Positions 52,636 to 61,426 are shown, counted from the stretch's first letter. The stretch: DNA of 64,000 nt from Streptomyces sp. B93 (GCF_018070565.1 NZ_JAGPXL010000009.1:62001-126000), one strand, 5' to 3'. The notes: generated by a model not told the origin, from the letters alone. Program-made: numbers and translations.

Positions 52636-52668
52636 CAGGGGCCGCACCCCGACGTGGTGCGGCCCCTG
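52636..52668 (-). terminator. Terminator of the dut-DUF3710 unit
   Basis: CAGGGGCCGCACC (52636-52648) pairs with GGTGCGGCCCCTG (52656-52668), a perfect 13-bp stem with a 7-nt loop, 18 bp after the stop of the DUF3710 gene on the minus strand and upstream of kdpD. Confidence 0.75.
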
Positions 52669-52685
52669 GTGAGGTCGTACGGTGC

Positions 52686-53456
52686 TCAGCGCACCTCGGT
52701 GATCTCCGGCCCGCGCTGGAGCTGGCCCATGCCGCCGGAGAAGCGGGAAGAGGCCTGGTCCTCCTGCTGGACGCCCTCGGGAACCATCTGGGCGTCGTTC
52801 GGCAGCTTCAGGACGATCGGGTCGCGGGGCGCCATCGGGCCCTCGCCGCGCACCACGACCGTGTCCCGGAAGATCTGCTCCAGCAGCCCGGCCGCCTGCG
52901 GCTGCACCGCGCCCTGGCCCGAGATCACCCCGCGCAGGAACCAGCGGGGACCGTCCACGCCGACGAACCGCACGACCTGGAAGCCGCCGGTGCCGTCCGG
53001 CAGCTGCACCGGCACCTGGGCCCGCAGCTCCCAGCCGAGCGGGCCCTCCACCTCGTCGATGATGCCGCCCTGCTGGGTGATGCCGGACGCGATCTCCTCG
53101 CGCACCTCGCCCCAGATGCCCTCGCGCTTGGGCGCGGCGAAGGCCTGGAGCTGGATGGCACTGTCGCGGAGCACGACGGTCGCGGCGACGATGGCGTCGC
53201 CCGCCACCTCGACCCGCAGCTCCATGCCGTCGACACCCGGCACGAACAGACCGCCCAGGTCCACCCGGCCCTCGCCGGGGTTGCGGACCTCGGTGCTGTC
53301 CCAGGGTCCGTCGGGCCGCGGCTCCGGCTCCAGCCGTACCCGCTCGCGCTCGCCCTCGCCCGCCTCGGTGCCGACTCCGTCGACGACCTGCTCGGCCTCG
53401 CCCGCCGCGTCCGCCGCGCCGTCAGCGGAGCCCTTCTTCTTGCGACGTCCGAACAC
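52686..53456 (-). CDS. DUF3710 family protein
   Basis: The 256-residue protein from GTG 53456 (GGAAGGAC 4-10 bp upstream) starts VFGRRKKKGSADGA, with a basic tract and an acidic Ala/Glu linker, then a conserved soluble domain (GRVDLGGLFVPGVDGMELRV, QLQAFAAPKREGIWGEVREE, GVDGPRWFLRGVISGQGA). This matches the actinobacterial DUF3710 family usually located after dut. The function is unknown. The gene starts 1 bp after the dut stop, so the two are cotranscribed. Confidence 0.88.
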   Translation of the reverse strand: MFGRRKKKGSADGAADAAGEAEQVVDGVGTEAGEGERERVRLEPEPRPDGPWDSTEVRNPGEGRVDLGGLFVPGVDGMELRVEVAGDAIVAATVVLRDSAIQLQAFAAPKREGIWGEVREEIASGITQQGGIIDEVEGPLGWELRAQVPVQLPDGTGGFQVVRFVGVDGPRWFLRGVISGQGAVQPQAAGLLEQIFRDTVVVRGEGPMAPRDPIVLKLPNDAQMVPEGVQQEDQASSRFSGGMGQLQRGPEITEVR

Positions 53457-53457
53457 G

Positions 53458-54039
53458 TCACTGTCCTTCCCGGTCGGATACGACCGAAGCGTATCGATAC
53501 CCACCCGCCTGGCCGCCCTCGGCGGCCCGACCGTTCGTACTGCTCTTACCGGTGCTCTTACCCGTCTTACCGGCCTCACCGGTCACAGCGGCGTGGCCGC
53601 CGGTGGACCCGAAGCCCCCCTCGGCCCGCGCCGAGCCGGGAAGCTCCGCCACCTCCTGGAAGCGGACCCTCTCGACCTGCTGGACGACCAGTTGGGCAAT
53701 CCGGTCGAAGCGCTCGAACCGCACGGACTCGCGCGGGTCGAGATTCACCACGATCACCTTGATCTCCCCACGGTACCCGGCATCAACCGTCCCCGGGGCA
53801 TTCACCAGGGCCACACCACAGCGGGCGGCGAGACCCGACCGCGGGTGCACGAAGGCCGCGTACCCCTCGGGCAGCGCAACAGACACCCCCGTGGGCAGTA
53901 CGGCCCGTTCCCCCGGCGCCAGTTCGCGGCTCTCGGTGGTGCGCAGATCGGCTCCCGCGTCCCCGGGGTGCGCGTACGACGGCAGCGGTACGTCGGGGTC
54001 GACGCGCCGGATCAGCACGTCCACGGGGTCGTGGCTCAC
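53458..54039 (-). CDS. dut: Deoxyuridine 5'-triphosphate nucleotidohydrolase (dUTPase)
   Basis: The 193-residue protein has all five trimeric dUTPase motifs: HPGDAGADLRT, HPRSGLAARCG, VNAPGTVDAGYRGEIKVIVV (with the catalytic Asp in TVDAGYRG), RFERFDRIAQLVV and the C-terminal AEGGFGSTGG. It hydrolyses dUTP to dUMP, limiting uracil in DNA and feeding thymidylate synthesis. A tail of about 40 residues after motif V, rich in Gly, Thr and Lys, is longer than in most bacterial enzymes. The ATG overlaps the stop of the thioesterase gene by 4 bp. Confidence 0.95.
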   Translation of the reverse strand: MSHDPVDVLIRRVDPDVPLPSYAHPGDAGADLRTTESRELAPGERAVLPTGVSVALPEGYAAFVHPRSGLAARCGVALVNAPGTVDAGYRGEIKVIVVNLDPRESVRFERFDRIAQLVVQQVERVRFQEVAELPGSARAEGGFGSTGGHAAVTGEAGKTGKSTGKSSTNGRAAEGGQAGGYRYASVVSDREGQ

Positions 54040-54620
54040 GGGTTCACCTCGAAGGCGCGGGCCCGCCGGACCTGGTCCGGGTCGTCCATGGCCGCCTGGA
54101 TCTCCTCCTTGCGGCCGTGGTCGATGAAGTGGTCGACCTTGACCTCGATGAAGAGGGCGTCGGCCCGCACGGCGACGGGACCGTCGGGACCGCCGACGCG
54201 TCCGGTGGCGGTCGAGTAGATCTTCCGTCCGGCGACCGCGGTGACCTCGGCCTCCAGGTGCAGGGTGGTGCCGACGGGCACCGGCCGTACGAAGTCCGTC
54301 TCCAGCCGTCCGGTGACGGCGATCGTGCGCAGCAGCCAGTTCAGCGAGCCCAGCGTCTCGTCGAGGGCGCTGGCCAGCACCCCGCCGTGCGCGAGGCCGG
54401 GGGCGCCCTGGTGGGCGGCCTGCACGGTGAACTCGGCGGTGATCGACACGCCCTGACCGGCCCGGGCCTGGAGGTGCAGCCCGTGCGGCTGCTCACCGCC
54501 GCAGCCGAAGCACTGGCCGTAGTGCGCGCCGAGCAGTTCGCCGGGGGCGGGGGCGTCGGGGTGCCGTACCGGCGCGACGGCGTCGGCCGGGGGCTGAAGA
54601 GCTGCGGAATTACCACTCAC
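54036..54620 (-). CDS. PaaI-type hotdog thioesterase
   Basis: The 194-residue protein from GTG 54620 contains a hotdog domain with the family elements CFGCGGEQPHGL, QGAPGLAHGGVLASALDETL (His-Gly-Gly loop and acidic catalytic residue), and ETDFVRPVPVGTTLHLEAEV. It probably hydrolyses an acyl-CoA; the substrate is unknown. The CFGCG element near the start is a recurrent feature of the actinobacterial subgroup. It is the first gene of the three-gene unit with dut and DUF3710 and is divergent from the DUF3093 gene. Confidence 0.8.
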   Translation of the reverse strand: MSGNSAALQPPADAVAPVRHPDAPAPGELLGAHYGQCFGCGGEQPHGLHLQARAGQGVSITAEFTVQAAHQGAPGLAHGGVLASALDETLGSLNWLLRTIAVTGRLETDFVRPVPVGTTLHLEAEVTAVAGRKIYSTATGRVGGPDGPVAVRADALFIEVKVDHFIDHGRKEEIQAAMDDPDQVRRARAFEVNP

Positions 54621-54678
54621 AGCCGCAGACCTTACCCGCGCGTCGGCGATTCCCGGACACCGTGCCAAGCTAGGTGTT

Positions 54679-55143
54679 ATGCAGCCCTCCGCCACCCCCT
54701 ACGAAGAACGCCTCACCGCCCCCCGCTCCTGGTGGCTGCTCAGCCTCCTGGTGGGCGTCTCGATGGCCCTGATCCTGCTTCCTTTCGGCACCCTTGCGCT
54801 GCTCGGCGGCCTGGTGGGCGGTACGGCGGTGGCGGCGACGGTGGCCAGTTCGTACGGGTCGGTCCGGATCCGGGTGGTGGGCGACTCGCTGATCGCGGGC
54901 GACGCGAAGATCCCGGTCTCGGCGCTGGGCGAGGCGGAGGTGCTGGACGCGGAGGAGGCGCGCGCCTGGCGCACGCACAAGGCGGACACCCGCGCCTTTC
55001 TGCTGCTGCGCGCCTACATCCCCACCGCCCTGCGGGTGCCGGTGACGGACCCGGCGGACCCGACGCCGTACCTGTATCTGTCGACCAGGGAGCCGGAGCG
55101 GCTGGCGGCGGCGCTCGCGGCGGCCGGGAAGGCCGCGGCGTAA
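54679..55143 (+). CDS. DUF3093 family membrane protein
   Basis: The 154-residue protein has two hydrophobic helices near the N-terminus (WWLLSLLVGVSMALILLPFG and LALLGGLVGGTAVAATVAS) and a soluble beta-rich tail (VRIRVVGDSLIAGDAKIPVS, DPTPYLYLSTREPERLAAAL). The pattern YEERLTAPRSWW at the start and YLYLSTRRPE near the end is diagnostic of DUF3093, found beside dut in many actinobacteria. No activity is known. Confidence 0.85.
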   Translation: MQPSATPYEERLTAPRSWWLLSLLVGVSMALILLPFGTLALLGGLVGGTAVAATVASSYGSVRIRVVGDSLIAGDAKIPVSALGEAEVLDAEEARAWRTHKADTRAFLLLRAYIPTALRVPVTDPADPTPYLYLSTREPERLAAALAAAGKAAA

Positions 55144-55161
55144 GGCCCCGGCGGGCCGCCG

Positions 55162-56106
55162 TCAGAGCTCGGGCGACCGGGGTTCGTCCGGGGTGCCCTC
55201 GATCCTGAGGGGGTCGGCGGGGCGTTCCAGCGGCGGCAGCGCCGGGAGCGCGTCCCAGGGCACCTGCATCCCGCGCAGGTCCCCGCGGATCCGCTCCGCG
55301 AGCTTTCTGGTGTCCCGGCGGTTCATCATCGCGCCGACCGCGGCGCCCACCAGGAAGGGCATCAGGTTGGGCATGTTGCGGACCATCCGCTTCATGATCT
55401 GCTGCCGCAGTTCCCGCCTCATCTGACCGCCGAGGGCGGTGTTGACCGAGGCCGGTTTCATCACGTCGATGCCGCGCTCGCCCGACCAGGATCTGAGGTA
55501 GCCGGTGCTGCGGTCCTTCAGGTTGCCCGGCGGTCGTACGCCGTAGACCTCGTGGAGTTCGGCGATCAGCTTCAGTTCGACCGCCGCGACGCCGGTGACC
55601 TCGGCGGCCAGTTCGGTGGGCATCGCGGGCGGCACGGGCAGCATCGCCGCCGCGCCCACTCCGGCGCCGACCGTCGCCGACGCGTTCACCGCGCCCGCCA
55701 CGAGCTTGTCGGCGATCTCCTCGGGCCCGAGCCCGGGGAACTGCCTGCGCAGGGTCGCGAGGTCCCGTACGGGGATCCGCGGGGCGTTCTCGATGATCCG
55801 GTCGGTGAGGTGGGCCAGGCCCGTCCTCGCGCGGTCAGAGCCCCTGCGGACGCCTTCCTGGGCCAGTTCCCTGGCCCTGCCCCGGATCGCCGCCGCGCGT
55901 CTGCGCGCCGGGGGTACGGGGCGGATTGCCGGCGCCGGGCTCGCGGCCCGGTCTCCGGCCGGTTCGAGCGAGGCCGATCCCGCGGGTTCAGTTCCCGCCG
56001 CGGATGAGCCCCGCTCGTCGTCACGCACGCCGTGAGGGCCGTCCGGCGGCCCCGAGTCCGCTCCCCGTGAGGAACGGCGCTTCCAAGGTGGGGTCGAGCC
56101 AGTCAC
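55162..56106 (-). CDS. Conserved hypothetical protein with an EcsC-like hydrophobic region
   Basis: The 314-residue protein has a disordered N-terminal 65 residues, a basic helical section (RRAAAIRGRARELAQEGVRR), and a core with two glycine/alanine-rich hydrophobic stretches (ATVGAGVGAAAMLPVPPAMP; NLMPFLVGAAVGAMMNRRDT). TELAAEVTGVAAVELKLIAELHEVYGV resembles the EcsC family, whose function is poorly defined. It is likely peripheral membrane or membrane-inserting. The gene ends 18 bp from the convergent DUF3093 gene. Confidence 0.6.
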   Translation of the reverse strand: MTGSTPPWKRRSSRGADSGPPDGPHGVRDDERGSSAAGTEPAGSASLEPAGDRAASPAPAIRPVPPARRRAAAIRGRARELAQEGVRRGSDRARTGLAHLTDRIIENAPRIPVRDLATLRRQFPGLGPEEIADKLVAGAVNASATVGAGVGAAAMLPVPPAMPTELAAEVTGVAAVELKLIAELHEVYGVRPPGNLKDRSTGYLRSWSGERGIDVMKPASVNTALGGQMRRELRQQIMKRMVRNMPNLMPFLVGAAVGAMMNRRDTRKLAERIRGDLRGMQVPWDALPALPPLERPADPLRIEGTPDEPRSPEL

Positions 56107-56119
56107 GGCCGACCCCGCC

Positions 56120-56416
56120 TCAGTCGCAGTCGCGGCAGATCGGCTGACCGTTCTTCTCGCGGGCCAGCTGGCTGCGGTGGTGCACCAGGAAGCAGCTCAT
56201 GCATGTGAACTCGTCCTGCTGCTTGGGCAGGACACGGACGGCCAGTTCCTCGTTCGAGAGGTCGGCGCCCGGCAGCTCCATGCCTTCTGCGGCTTCGAAC
56301 TCGTCCACGTCGACGGTCGAGGCGGACTTGTCGTTCCGCCTGGCCTTCAGCTCTTCGAGGCTGTCCGAGTCGACGTCGTCGTCGGTCTTGCGTGGAGTGT
56401 CGTAATCGGTTGCCAT
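56120..56416 (-). CDS. DUF4193 family zinc-ribbon-like protein
   Basis: The 98-residue acidic protein (MATDYDTPRKTDDDVDSDSL) ends in a four-cysteine module, FTCMSCFLVHHRSQLAREKN followed by GQPICRDCD, which should bind Zn. ATG 56416 has GGAGGGGGAG 7 bp upstream; the longer in-frame start is not supported. The family is found throughout actinobacteria, and homologues are conserved and often essential-looking, but no role is assigned. It is separated from cutS by 404 bp that hold its promoter. Confidence 0.88.
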   Translation of the reverse strand: MATDYDTPRKTDDDVDSDSLEELKARRNDKSASTVDVDEFEAAEGMELPGADLSNEELAVRVLPKQQDEFTCMSCFLVHHRSQLAREKNGQPICRDCD

Positions 56417-56820
56417 GTCGCTCTCCCCCTCCGGGTGTCTGCGGTGTCTCCAGCGCACGTAACGCGTGAGAGGCCGGACTTGTGCCCGACCCGAGGCGGA
56501 GATTTTGCCTCACATCAAGGTCTGTTACTCAATCGACACCCAACCGGACTCCGCATGAGTGATCGGCTTGGATGGCGATCGGGACCGTACACGGTCCAAA
56601 GGTTGCACTTCAAAGGGGTCTCACCGTGTACTTCCCGTGATCAAGCCACAGGAAAACCCGGATTTTCCCGGCTTTCCGCCACTCTGCATGATCACGGAGA
56701 GTAGATGGCTGGAAAATCGCCCCTGTGATCGATCACACACCACGTAGCAGACCGAGTGCCCAGAAAATTCCGCGCAAAGCGAACGTCCTCGAGTGTGTCC
56801 GGGTGTGCGGCGCAAGGATC
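56417..56820. promoter_or_regulatory. 404-bp intergenic region with CRP-like palindrome and other dyads
   Basis: Between cutS (ending at 56821) and the DUF4193 start there is no gene. TGTGATCGATCACA (56724-56737) is a perfect 14-bp palindrome that contains GTG-N6-CAC, in line with S. coelicolor Crp sites (GTG-N6-GNCAC). GGAAAA-cccgga-TTTTCC (56651-56668) forms a hairpin, and TACACGGT (56588-56595) with ACCGTGTA (56623-56630) makes a spaced dyad. The CRP-like site is 308 bp from the DUF4193 start, so its target is unclear. Confidence 0.45.
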
Positions 56821-58068
56821 TCAGACCGGCAGGGTGACCCGCATCTCGAGTCCGCCCCCTTCACGCGGGCGCGCCGAGATGTGCCCGCCGTGCGCCCGCG
56901 CCACCGACCGCGCGATGGACAGGCCGAGCCCCACGCCCTTGTCGCTGCCGGTGCGCTCGGTCCGCAGCCGCCTGAACGGCTCGAAGAGGTTGTCGATCTC
57001 GTACGCCGGTACGACCGGCCCCGTGTTGGACACCAGGAGGACCGCCTGACCGCCCTGGACGTCCGTGGTGACCTCGACCCAGCCGCCCTCGGGGATGTTG
57101 TACCGGACGGCGTTCTGCACCAGGTTCAGCGCGATCCGCTCCAGCAGCACGCCGTTGCCCTGGACCACCGCGGGCTTCTGTTCGCCGTGGATGCGCACGC
57201 CCTTGGCCTCCGCCTCGGCGTGCACCTGGTCGATGGCCTGCCCGGCGACCTCGGCGAGGTCCACCGGTTTGCGCTCCACGATCTGGTTGTCGCTGCGGGC
57301 GAGCAGCAGCAGCCCCTCGACGAGCTGCTCACTGCGCTCGTTGGTGGCGAGCAGTGTCTTGCCGAGTTGCTGGAGTTCCACCGGCGCGTTCGGATCGGAG
57401 AGGTGCACCTCCAGGAGCGTGCGGTTGATCGCCAGCGGGGTGCGCAGTTCGTGCGAGGCGTTGCCGACGAAGCGCTGCTGGGCGGTGAAGGCCCGTTGGA
57501 GGCGCTCCAGCATGTCGTCGAAGGTGTCGGCCAGCTCCTTCAGCTCGTCGTCCGGGCCGTCCAGCTCGATCCGCCGGGACAGGTCGGACCCGGCCACCGC
57601 GCGTGCGGTGCGGGTGATGCGGCCGAGCGGCGACAGCACCCGTCCGGCCATCGCGTACCCGAAGGCGAAGGCGATCACCGCGAGGCCCAGCAGGGCCAGC
57701 AGGGAGCGGCTGAGCAGGTTGTCCAGGGCGACCTGGCGCTGGTGGTCGATGCACTCGCTGATCGCCTCGTTGAACGCCGTCAGCGAGATCGGGCTGGCGT
57801 TGTTGATCGCCGGGCAGTCGTCACTGGTGACCTTGATGGCCTGACCGTCGACGATCTTGAACGAGGGTTCGTTGCCCGTGTTGATCGCCTGCGCCGCGAG
57901 CAGGTAGATGATCGACAGCAGCAGGATCCCGGCGATCAGGAACATGCCGCCGTACAGCAGCGTGAGCCTTATCCGGATGGTCGGGCGCAGCCAGGGCGGC
58001 TGCACGGGCCGCCTGGGGTCCCAGGTGGGCTTCGGAGGCGCCTGAGGGGGCGCGGGGGTGGCTGCCAC
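56821..58068 (-). CDS. cutS: Sensor histidine kinase CutS
   Basis: The 415-residue kinase has a Pro-rich N-terminus, a first membrane helix (LLYGGMFLIAGILLLSIIYL), an extracytoplasmic loop with two cysteines (C85 in SDDCPAIN and C106 in ISECIDHQ), a second helix, HAMP, and the kinase core with H206 in NASHELRTPLA and the ATP-binding boxes NLVQNAVRYN and GVGLGLSIARS. It pairs with CutR 6 bp upstream. The Streptomyces CutRS system influences antibiotic production. The paired cysteines suggest redox or disulfide sensing outside the membrane, as has been proposed for CutS. The start is GTG 58068. Confidence 0.92.
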   Translation of the reverse strand: MAATPAPPQAPPKPTWDPRRPVQPPWLRPTIRIRLTLLYGGMFLIAGILLLSIIYLLAAQAINTGNEPSFKIVDGQAIKVTSDDCPAINNASPISLTAFNEAISECIDHQRQVALDNLLSRSLLALLGLAVIAFAFGYAMAGRVLSPLGRITRTARAVAGSDLSRRIELDGPDDELKELADTFDDMLERLQRAFTAQQRFVGNASHELRTPLAINRTLLEVHLSDPNAPVELQQLGKTLLATNERSEQLVEGLLLLARSDNQIVERKPVDLAEVAGQAIDQVHAEAEAKGVRIHGEQKPAVVQGNGVLLERIALNLVQNAVRYNIPEGGWVEVTTDVQGGQAVLLVSNTGPVVPAYEIDNLFEPFRRLRTERTGSDKGVGLGLSIARSVARAHGGHISARPREGGGLEMRVTLPV

Positions 58069-58074
58069 GGGACA

Positions 58075-58728
58075 TCAGATCCGGTAGCCGGAGCCGGGCA
58101 CGGTGACGATCACCGGCGGCTCGCCCAGCTTGCGGCGGAGCGTCATCACGGTCACCCGGACCACGTTGGTGAAGGGGTCGGTGTTCTCGTCCCACGCCTT
58201 CTCCAGGAGTTGCTCGGCGGAGACCACCGCGCCCTCGCTGCGCATCAGGACCTCCAGCACGGCGAACTCCTTCGGCGCGAGCTGGACCTCCTTGCCGTCC
58301 CGGAAGACCTCGCGGCGGTTCGGGTCCAGCTTGATCCCGGCCCGCTCCAGCACCGGCGGCAGCGGCACGCTCGTACGGCGGCCCAGCGCACGCACGCGTG
58401 CGGTCAGCTCGCTGAACGCGAAGGGCTTGGGCAGATAGTCGTCGGCGCCGATCTCCAGGCCCTCGACCCGGTCGCTGACGTCGCCGGACGCCGTCAGCAT
58501 CAGCACGCGCGTGGGCATGCCCAGCTCGACGATCTTGCGGCAGACGTCGTCGCCGTGCACCAGGGGGAGGTCGCGGTCGAGGACGACCACGTCGTAGTCG
58601 TTGACGCCGATGCGCTCCAGGGCGGCCGCACCGTCGTACACGACGTCGACGGCCATGGCCTCCCGGCGCAGTCCGGTGGCCACCGCATCGGCGAGCAGTT
58701 GCTCGTCCTCGACGACGAGTACGCGCAC
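58075..58728 (-). CDS. cutR: Response regulator CutR
   Basis: The 217-residue OmpR-type regulator begins VRVLVVEDEQLLADAVATGL. The receiver has the phosphoacceptor Asp in VVVLDRDLPLVHGDDV and the Lys in LPKPFAFSEL, and the winged-helix domain carries LAPKEFAVLEVLMRSEGAVV and NVVRVTVMTLRRKLGEPPVI. GTG 58728 is chosen because GGAAGGAC lies 5 bp upstream. The pair cutR-cutS is transcribed leftward as one unit. Confidence 0.92.
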   Translation of the reverse strand: MRVLVVEDEQLLADAVATGLRREAMAVDVVYDGAAALERIGVNDYDVVVLDRDLPLVHGDDVCRKIVELGMPTRVLMLTASGDVSDRVEGLEIGADDYLPKPFAFSELTARVRALGRRTSVPLPPVLERAGIKLDPNRREVFRDGKEVQLAPKEFAVLEVLMRSEGAVVSAEQLLEKAWDENTDPFTNVVRVTVMTLRRKLGEPPVIVTVPGSGYRI

Positions 58729-59161
58729 GTCGCTAGTCCTTCCTCTGTCCACCCGCGTAGCACCAGGGCACGCGCGGGCAGGGGTCCATGGGGTGTGTTG
58801 CCTCCATCCTGCCCTTTTCGGCCATAAGTCGGCTGTAAGCCGGGAGATTGGGCTCCGGCAGGGGCGGGACGGCCGGGTGGGACGGCCCGTTCGGGCGGGC
58901 GGGAATGCCAGATTTTCTTGTGCGGTTGAGGTTTCCGCGGGAGGGAGCGGGGGGAGGACGCTTTACACCCCGCGATCACGCTCTGCTCGTACCGCAACAC
59001 CATGCGGTACACCGCGGCCGCTTCGCAGAGTGGGCGTGGGTGTCCGGCACCGTCGCCGCCCGGCTCGGGCAGCGCTGGGCATCCACGGGAGACGTGATCG
59101 CCCCTTCCGAACGGCACACCCCCGTGCCAACGACCCACGACCCAGGACGAGGGGGCGCAGC
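58729..59161. other. 433-bp intergenic region between cutR and a small gene
   Basis: No gene is evident. It should contain the leftward cutRS promoter and the rightward promoter of the small gene at 59162. Short dyads such as GGACGGCC-gggtg-GGACGGCCC-like repeats (about 58866-58887) and TAAGTCGGCTGTAAGCC near 58824 are visible, but no -35/-10 pair is clear enough to name. Confidence 0.35.
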
Positions 59162-59335
59162 ATGGACGCATTCACGGCAGGACTTCTGCAGCGCATAAGG
59201 GCGACCGAGTCCGATCTGACGCGGGCGCGTGACGAAGGCGACGACTTCCTCGTCGAGGTGGAGCAGGGCGAGCTGGACGACCTCCGCCGCCTGGCCGCCG
59301 AGCATGGCGTGGAGGTCGGCGTTCTCAACGCGTGA
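59162..59335 (+). CDS. Conserved-looking small acidic protein
   Basis: ATG 59162 follows GAGGGGGCG and opens a 57-residue product (MDAFTAGLLQRIRATESDLT, then VEVEQGELDDLRRLAAEHGV). It is mostly amphipathic helix with regular Leu/Arg/Asp spacing, probably a short helical hairpin or coiled coil. A strong terminator follows 23 bp after the stop. Placement next to cutRS is a feature I associate with streptomycetes. No function can be given. Confidence 0.7.
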   Translation: MDAFTAGLLQRIRATESDLTRARDEGDDFLVEVEQGELDDLRRLAAEHGVEVGVLNA

Positions 59336-59358
59336 CCGGCATTCAGGACCCTGACGCG

Positions 59359-59393
59359 GCGGGCCCCCGGCGAATCCAGCGCCGGGGGCCCGC
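59359..59393. terminator. Bidirectional terminator between the small gene and the inositol phosphatase gene
   Basis: GCGGGCCCCCGGC (59359-59371) pairs with GCCGGGGGCCCGC (59381-59393), a perfect 13-bp stem with a 9-nt loop, followed by tgcgtattctgctc. Confidence 0.8.
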
Positions 59394-59474
59394 TGCGTAT
59401 TCTGCTCGGTCGCCTACGGGCACCGCGCGGGTTGGTGGGCTCTTGCCTCCGGTTCCCGTGGCGGGACCCTCCCG

Positions 59475-60290
59475 TCAGTCGTGCCAGGCGCCCAGATCCT
59501 CCAGAAGGGGCTGGAGCCGCTCGAAGACCCCCGGTGTCGCCGCGACCGTCAGGTCCCAGGACGGGGGTTGTCCGGGGCGGCCGCCGGTCAGGGCGCCCGC
59601 CTCACGGGCGATGAGGTCACCGGCCGCCAGGTCCCAGGGGTGGAGGCCGCGCTCGTAGTAGCCGTCGAGGCGGCCCGCGGCGAGGTCGCACAGGTCGGCC
59701 GCGGCCGAGCCGCCGCGGCGGATGTCGCGCAGCTGGGGGATGAGCCGGCGGGCGACCTCGGCCTGGTGGTCGCGGACCTCGGCGACGTAGTTGAAGCCGG
59801 TGGAGACCAGGGCCTGGTCCAGGGGCGGCGCCGGGCGGCAGGCCAGCTCGCGTTCGCCGGTCCAGGCGCCGGTGGCCCGGGCGCCGCCGCCGAGGACGGC
59901 GTGGAAGGTCTCGCCGCGCATGGGGAGGGCGACCACTCCGACGACCGTCTCGCCCCGGTGCTCGGCGGCGATGGAGACGGACCAGGTGGGCAGCCCGTAG
60001 AGGTAGTTGACCGTGCCGTCGAGGGGGTCGATCACCCAGCGGACCCCGCTGGTGCCCTCGCTGGCGGCGCCCTCCTCGCCGAGGAAGCCGTCGTCGGGGC
60101 GCCGGCCGGAGATCAGGTCGGTGATCAGCTTCTCGGCGGCGATGTCCATCTCGGTCACGACGTCGATGGGGCTCGACTTGGTCGCGGCGACCGCGAGGTC
60201 GGCCGGGCGGCCGTCCCGCAGCAGCTCACCCGCGCGCCGGGCGGCCTCATGGGCGAGCTTGAGCAGTTCCGTGTGCAGGGCGTCGGTCAC
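59475..60290 (-). CDS. Inositol monophosphatase family protein
   Basis: The 271-residue protein has the Li-sensitive phosphatase fold: DVVTEMDIAAEKLI (first metal site), FLGEEG (Glu), the signature WVIDPLDGTVNYLYGLPTWS, and the C-terminal LHPWDLAAGDLIAREAGA with WD and Gly-Ala. It dephosphorylates inositol phosphates or related sugar phosphates, such as myo-inositol-1-phosphate or 3'-phosphoadenosine phosphate. GTG 60290 with GAGGAG upstream is used as start. It lies 8 bp after hemH, so the two are cotranscribed. Confidence 0.9.
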   Translation of the reverse strand: MTDALHTELLKLAHEAARRAGELLRDGRPADLAVAATKSSPIDVVTEMDIAAEKLITDLISGRRPDDGFLGEEGAASEGTSGVRWVIDPLDGTVNYLYGLPTWSVSIAAEHRGETVVGVVALPMRGETFHAVLGGGARATGAWTGERELACRPAPPLDQALVSTGFNYVAEVRDHQAEVARRLIPQLRDIRRGGSAAADLCDLAAGRLDGYYERGLHPWDLAAGDLIAREAGALTGGRPGQPPSWDLTVAATPGVFERLQPLLEDLGAWHD

Positions 60291-60298
60291 GGGGCTCC

Positions 60299-61426
60299 TC
60301 ACGCGTAGGGGCTGTCGGCGCCCGCGGCGGCGGGCCGGGGGGCGCGGGCGGGGCAGCAGCCGACCGGGCACAGGTCGTGGCTGGCGCCGAGGGTGCCGAG
60401 GGCGCACGGGGTGACCTGCTGCCCGCGTTCGACGGCGGCGCGCTCCAGCACGAGGTCGCGGATGGCGGCGGCGAACCTGGGGTCGGCGCCGACGGTCGCC
60501 GAGCGGCGTACCGGCAGGCCCAGCTCCTCCGCCTTGGCCGTGGCCTCGGTGTCGAGGTCGTAGAGGACCTCCATGTGGTCGGAGACGAACCCGATGGGGG
60601 CCATGACGACCGCGGGTACCCCGGCCGCGTGCCGCTCTTCCAGGTGGTCACAGATGTCGGGTTCGAGCCAGGGGATGTGCGGGGCGCCGGAGCGGGACTG
60701 GTAGACGAGCTGCCAGGGGTGGTCGACGCCGGTGCGCTCACGGACGGCGTCGGCGATGAGGCGGGCGACGTCCAGGTGCTGACGGACGTAGGCTCCGCCG
60801 TCGCCGTGGCCCTCCACCGGGCCGGAGGTGTCGGCGGCGGAGTCCGGGATGGAGTGGGTCGTGAAGGCGATGTGGGCGCCGTCCCGGACCTCTTCGGGGA
60901 GGTCGGCCAGGGAGCGCAGGACGCCCTCGGTCATCGGCTCGACGAAGCCGGGGTGGTTGAAGTAGTGCCGCAGCTTGTCGATCTTCGGCAGGTCGAGGCC
61001 CTCGGACTCCAGCTGGGCGAGGGCGTCGGCGAGGTTCTCGCGGTACTGGCGGCAGCCCGAGTAGGAGGCGTAAGCGCTGGTGGCGAGGACCAGGACGCGG
61101 CGGTGACCGTCGCGGACCATGTCGCGCAGGGTGTCGGTCAGGTAGGGCGCCCAGTTGCGGTTGCCCCAGTGGACCGGCAGGTCCAGGCCGTGGTCGGCGA
61201 AGTCCTTGCGGAGGGCGTCCAGCAGGGCGCGGTTCTGGTCGTTGATGGGGCTGACCCCGCCGAACTGGAAGTAGTGCTGTCCGACTTCCTTGAGTCGTTC
61301 CTTGGGGATGCCGCGCCCCCGCGTCACGTTCTCCAGGAAGGGGACCACGTCGTCGGGTCCCTCGGGGCCGCCGAAGGAGAGCAGGAGGAGGGCGTCGTAA
61401 GGGGTGGCGTCGAGCACGTCTGGCAT
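60299..61426 (-). CDS. hemH: Ferrochelatase (actinobacterial, [2Fe-2S]-type coproporphyrin ferrochelatase)
   Basis: The 375-residue protein starts [20 protein letters not shown], the ferrochelatase opening. It carries [31 protein letters not shown] and [16 protein letters not shown], with the metal-inserting His in [11 protein letters not shown] and Glu in HMEVLYD. Four cysteines (SGCRQYREN inside the domain; [20 protein letters not shown] at the C-terminus) match the Fe-S cluster ligands of actinobacterial enzymes. In Gram-positive bacteria this enzyme inserts iron into coproporphyrin III. ATG 61426 is preferred; GTG 61429 is adjacent. An iron-box-like element lies 83 bp upstream. Confidence 0.93.
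   Translation of the reverse strand: MPDVLDATPYDALLLLSFGGPEGPDDVVPFLENVTRGRGIPKERLKEVGQHYFQFGGVSPINDQNRALLDALRKDFADHGLDLPVHWGNRNWAPYLTDTLRDMVRDGHRRVLVLATSAYASYSGCRQYRENLADALAQLESEGLDLPKIDKLRHYFNHPGFVEPMTEGVLRSLADLPEEVRDGAHIAFTTHSIPDSAADTSGPVEGHGDGGAYVRQHLDVARLIADAVRERTGVDHPWQLVYQSRSGAPHIPWLEPDICDHLEERHAAGVPAVVMAPIGFVSDHMEVLYDLDTEATAKAEELGLPVRRSATVGADPRFAAAIRDLVLERAAVERGQQVTPCALGTLGASHDLCPVGCCPARAPRPAAAGADSPYA

Noticed and set aside
49954..52647. KdpD starting at 52647
   Set aside because: The extra 49 residues are low complexity; the family-conserved N-terminus with Walker A begins at ATG 52500.
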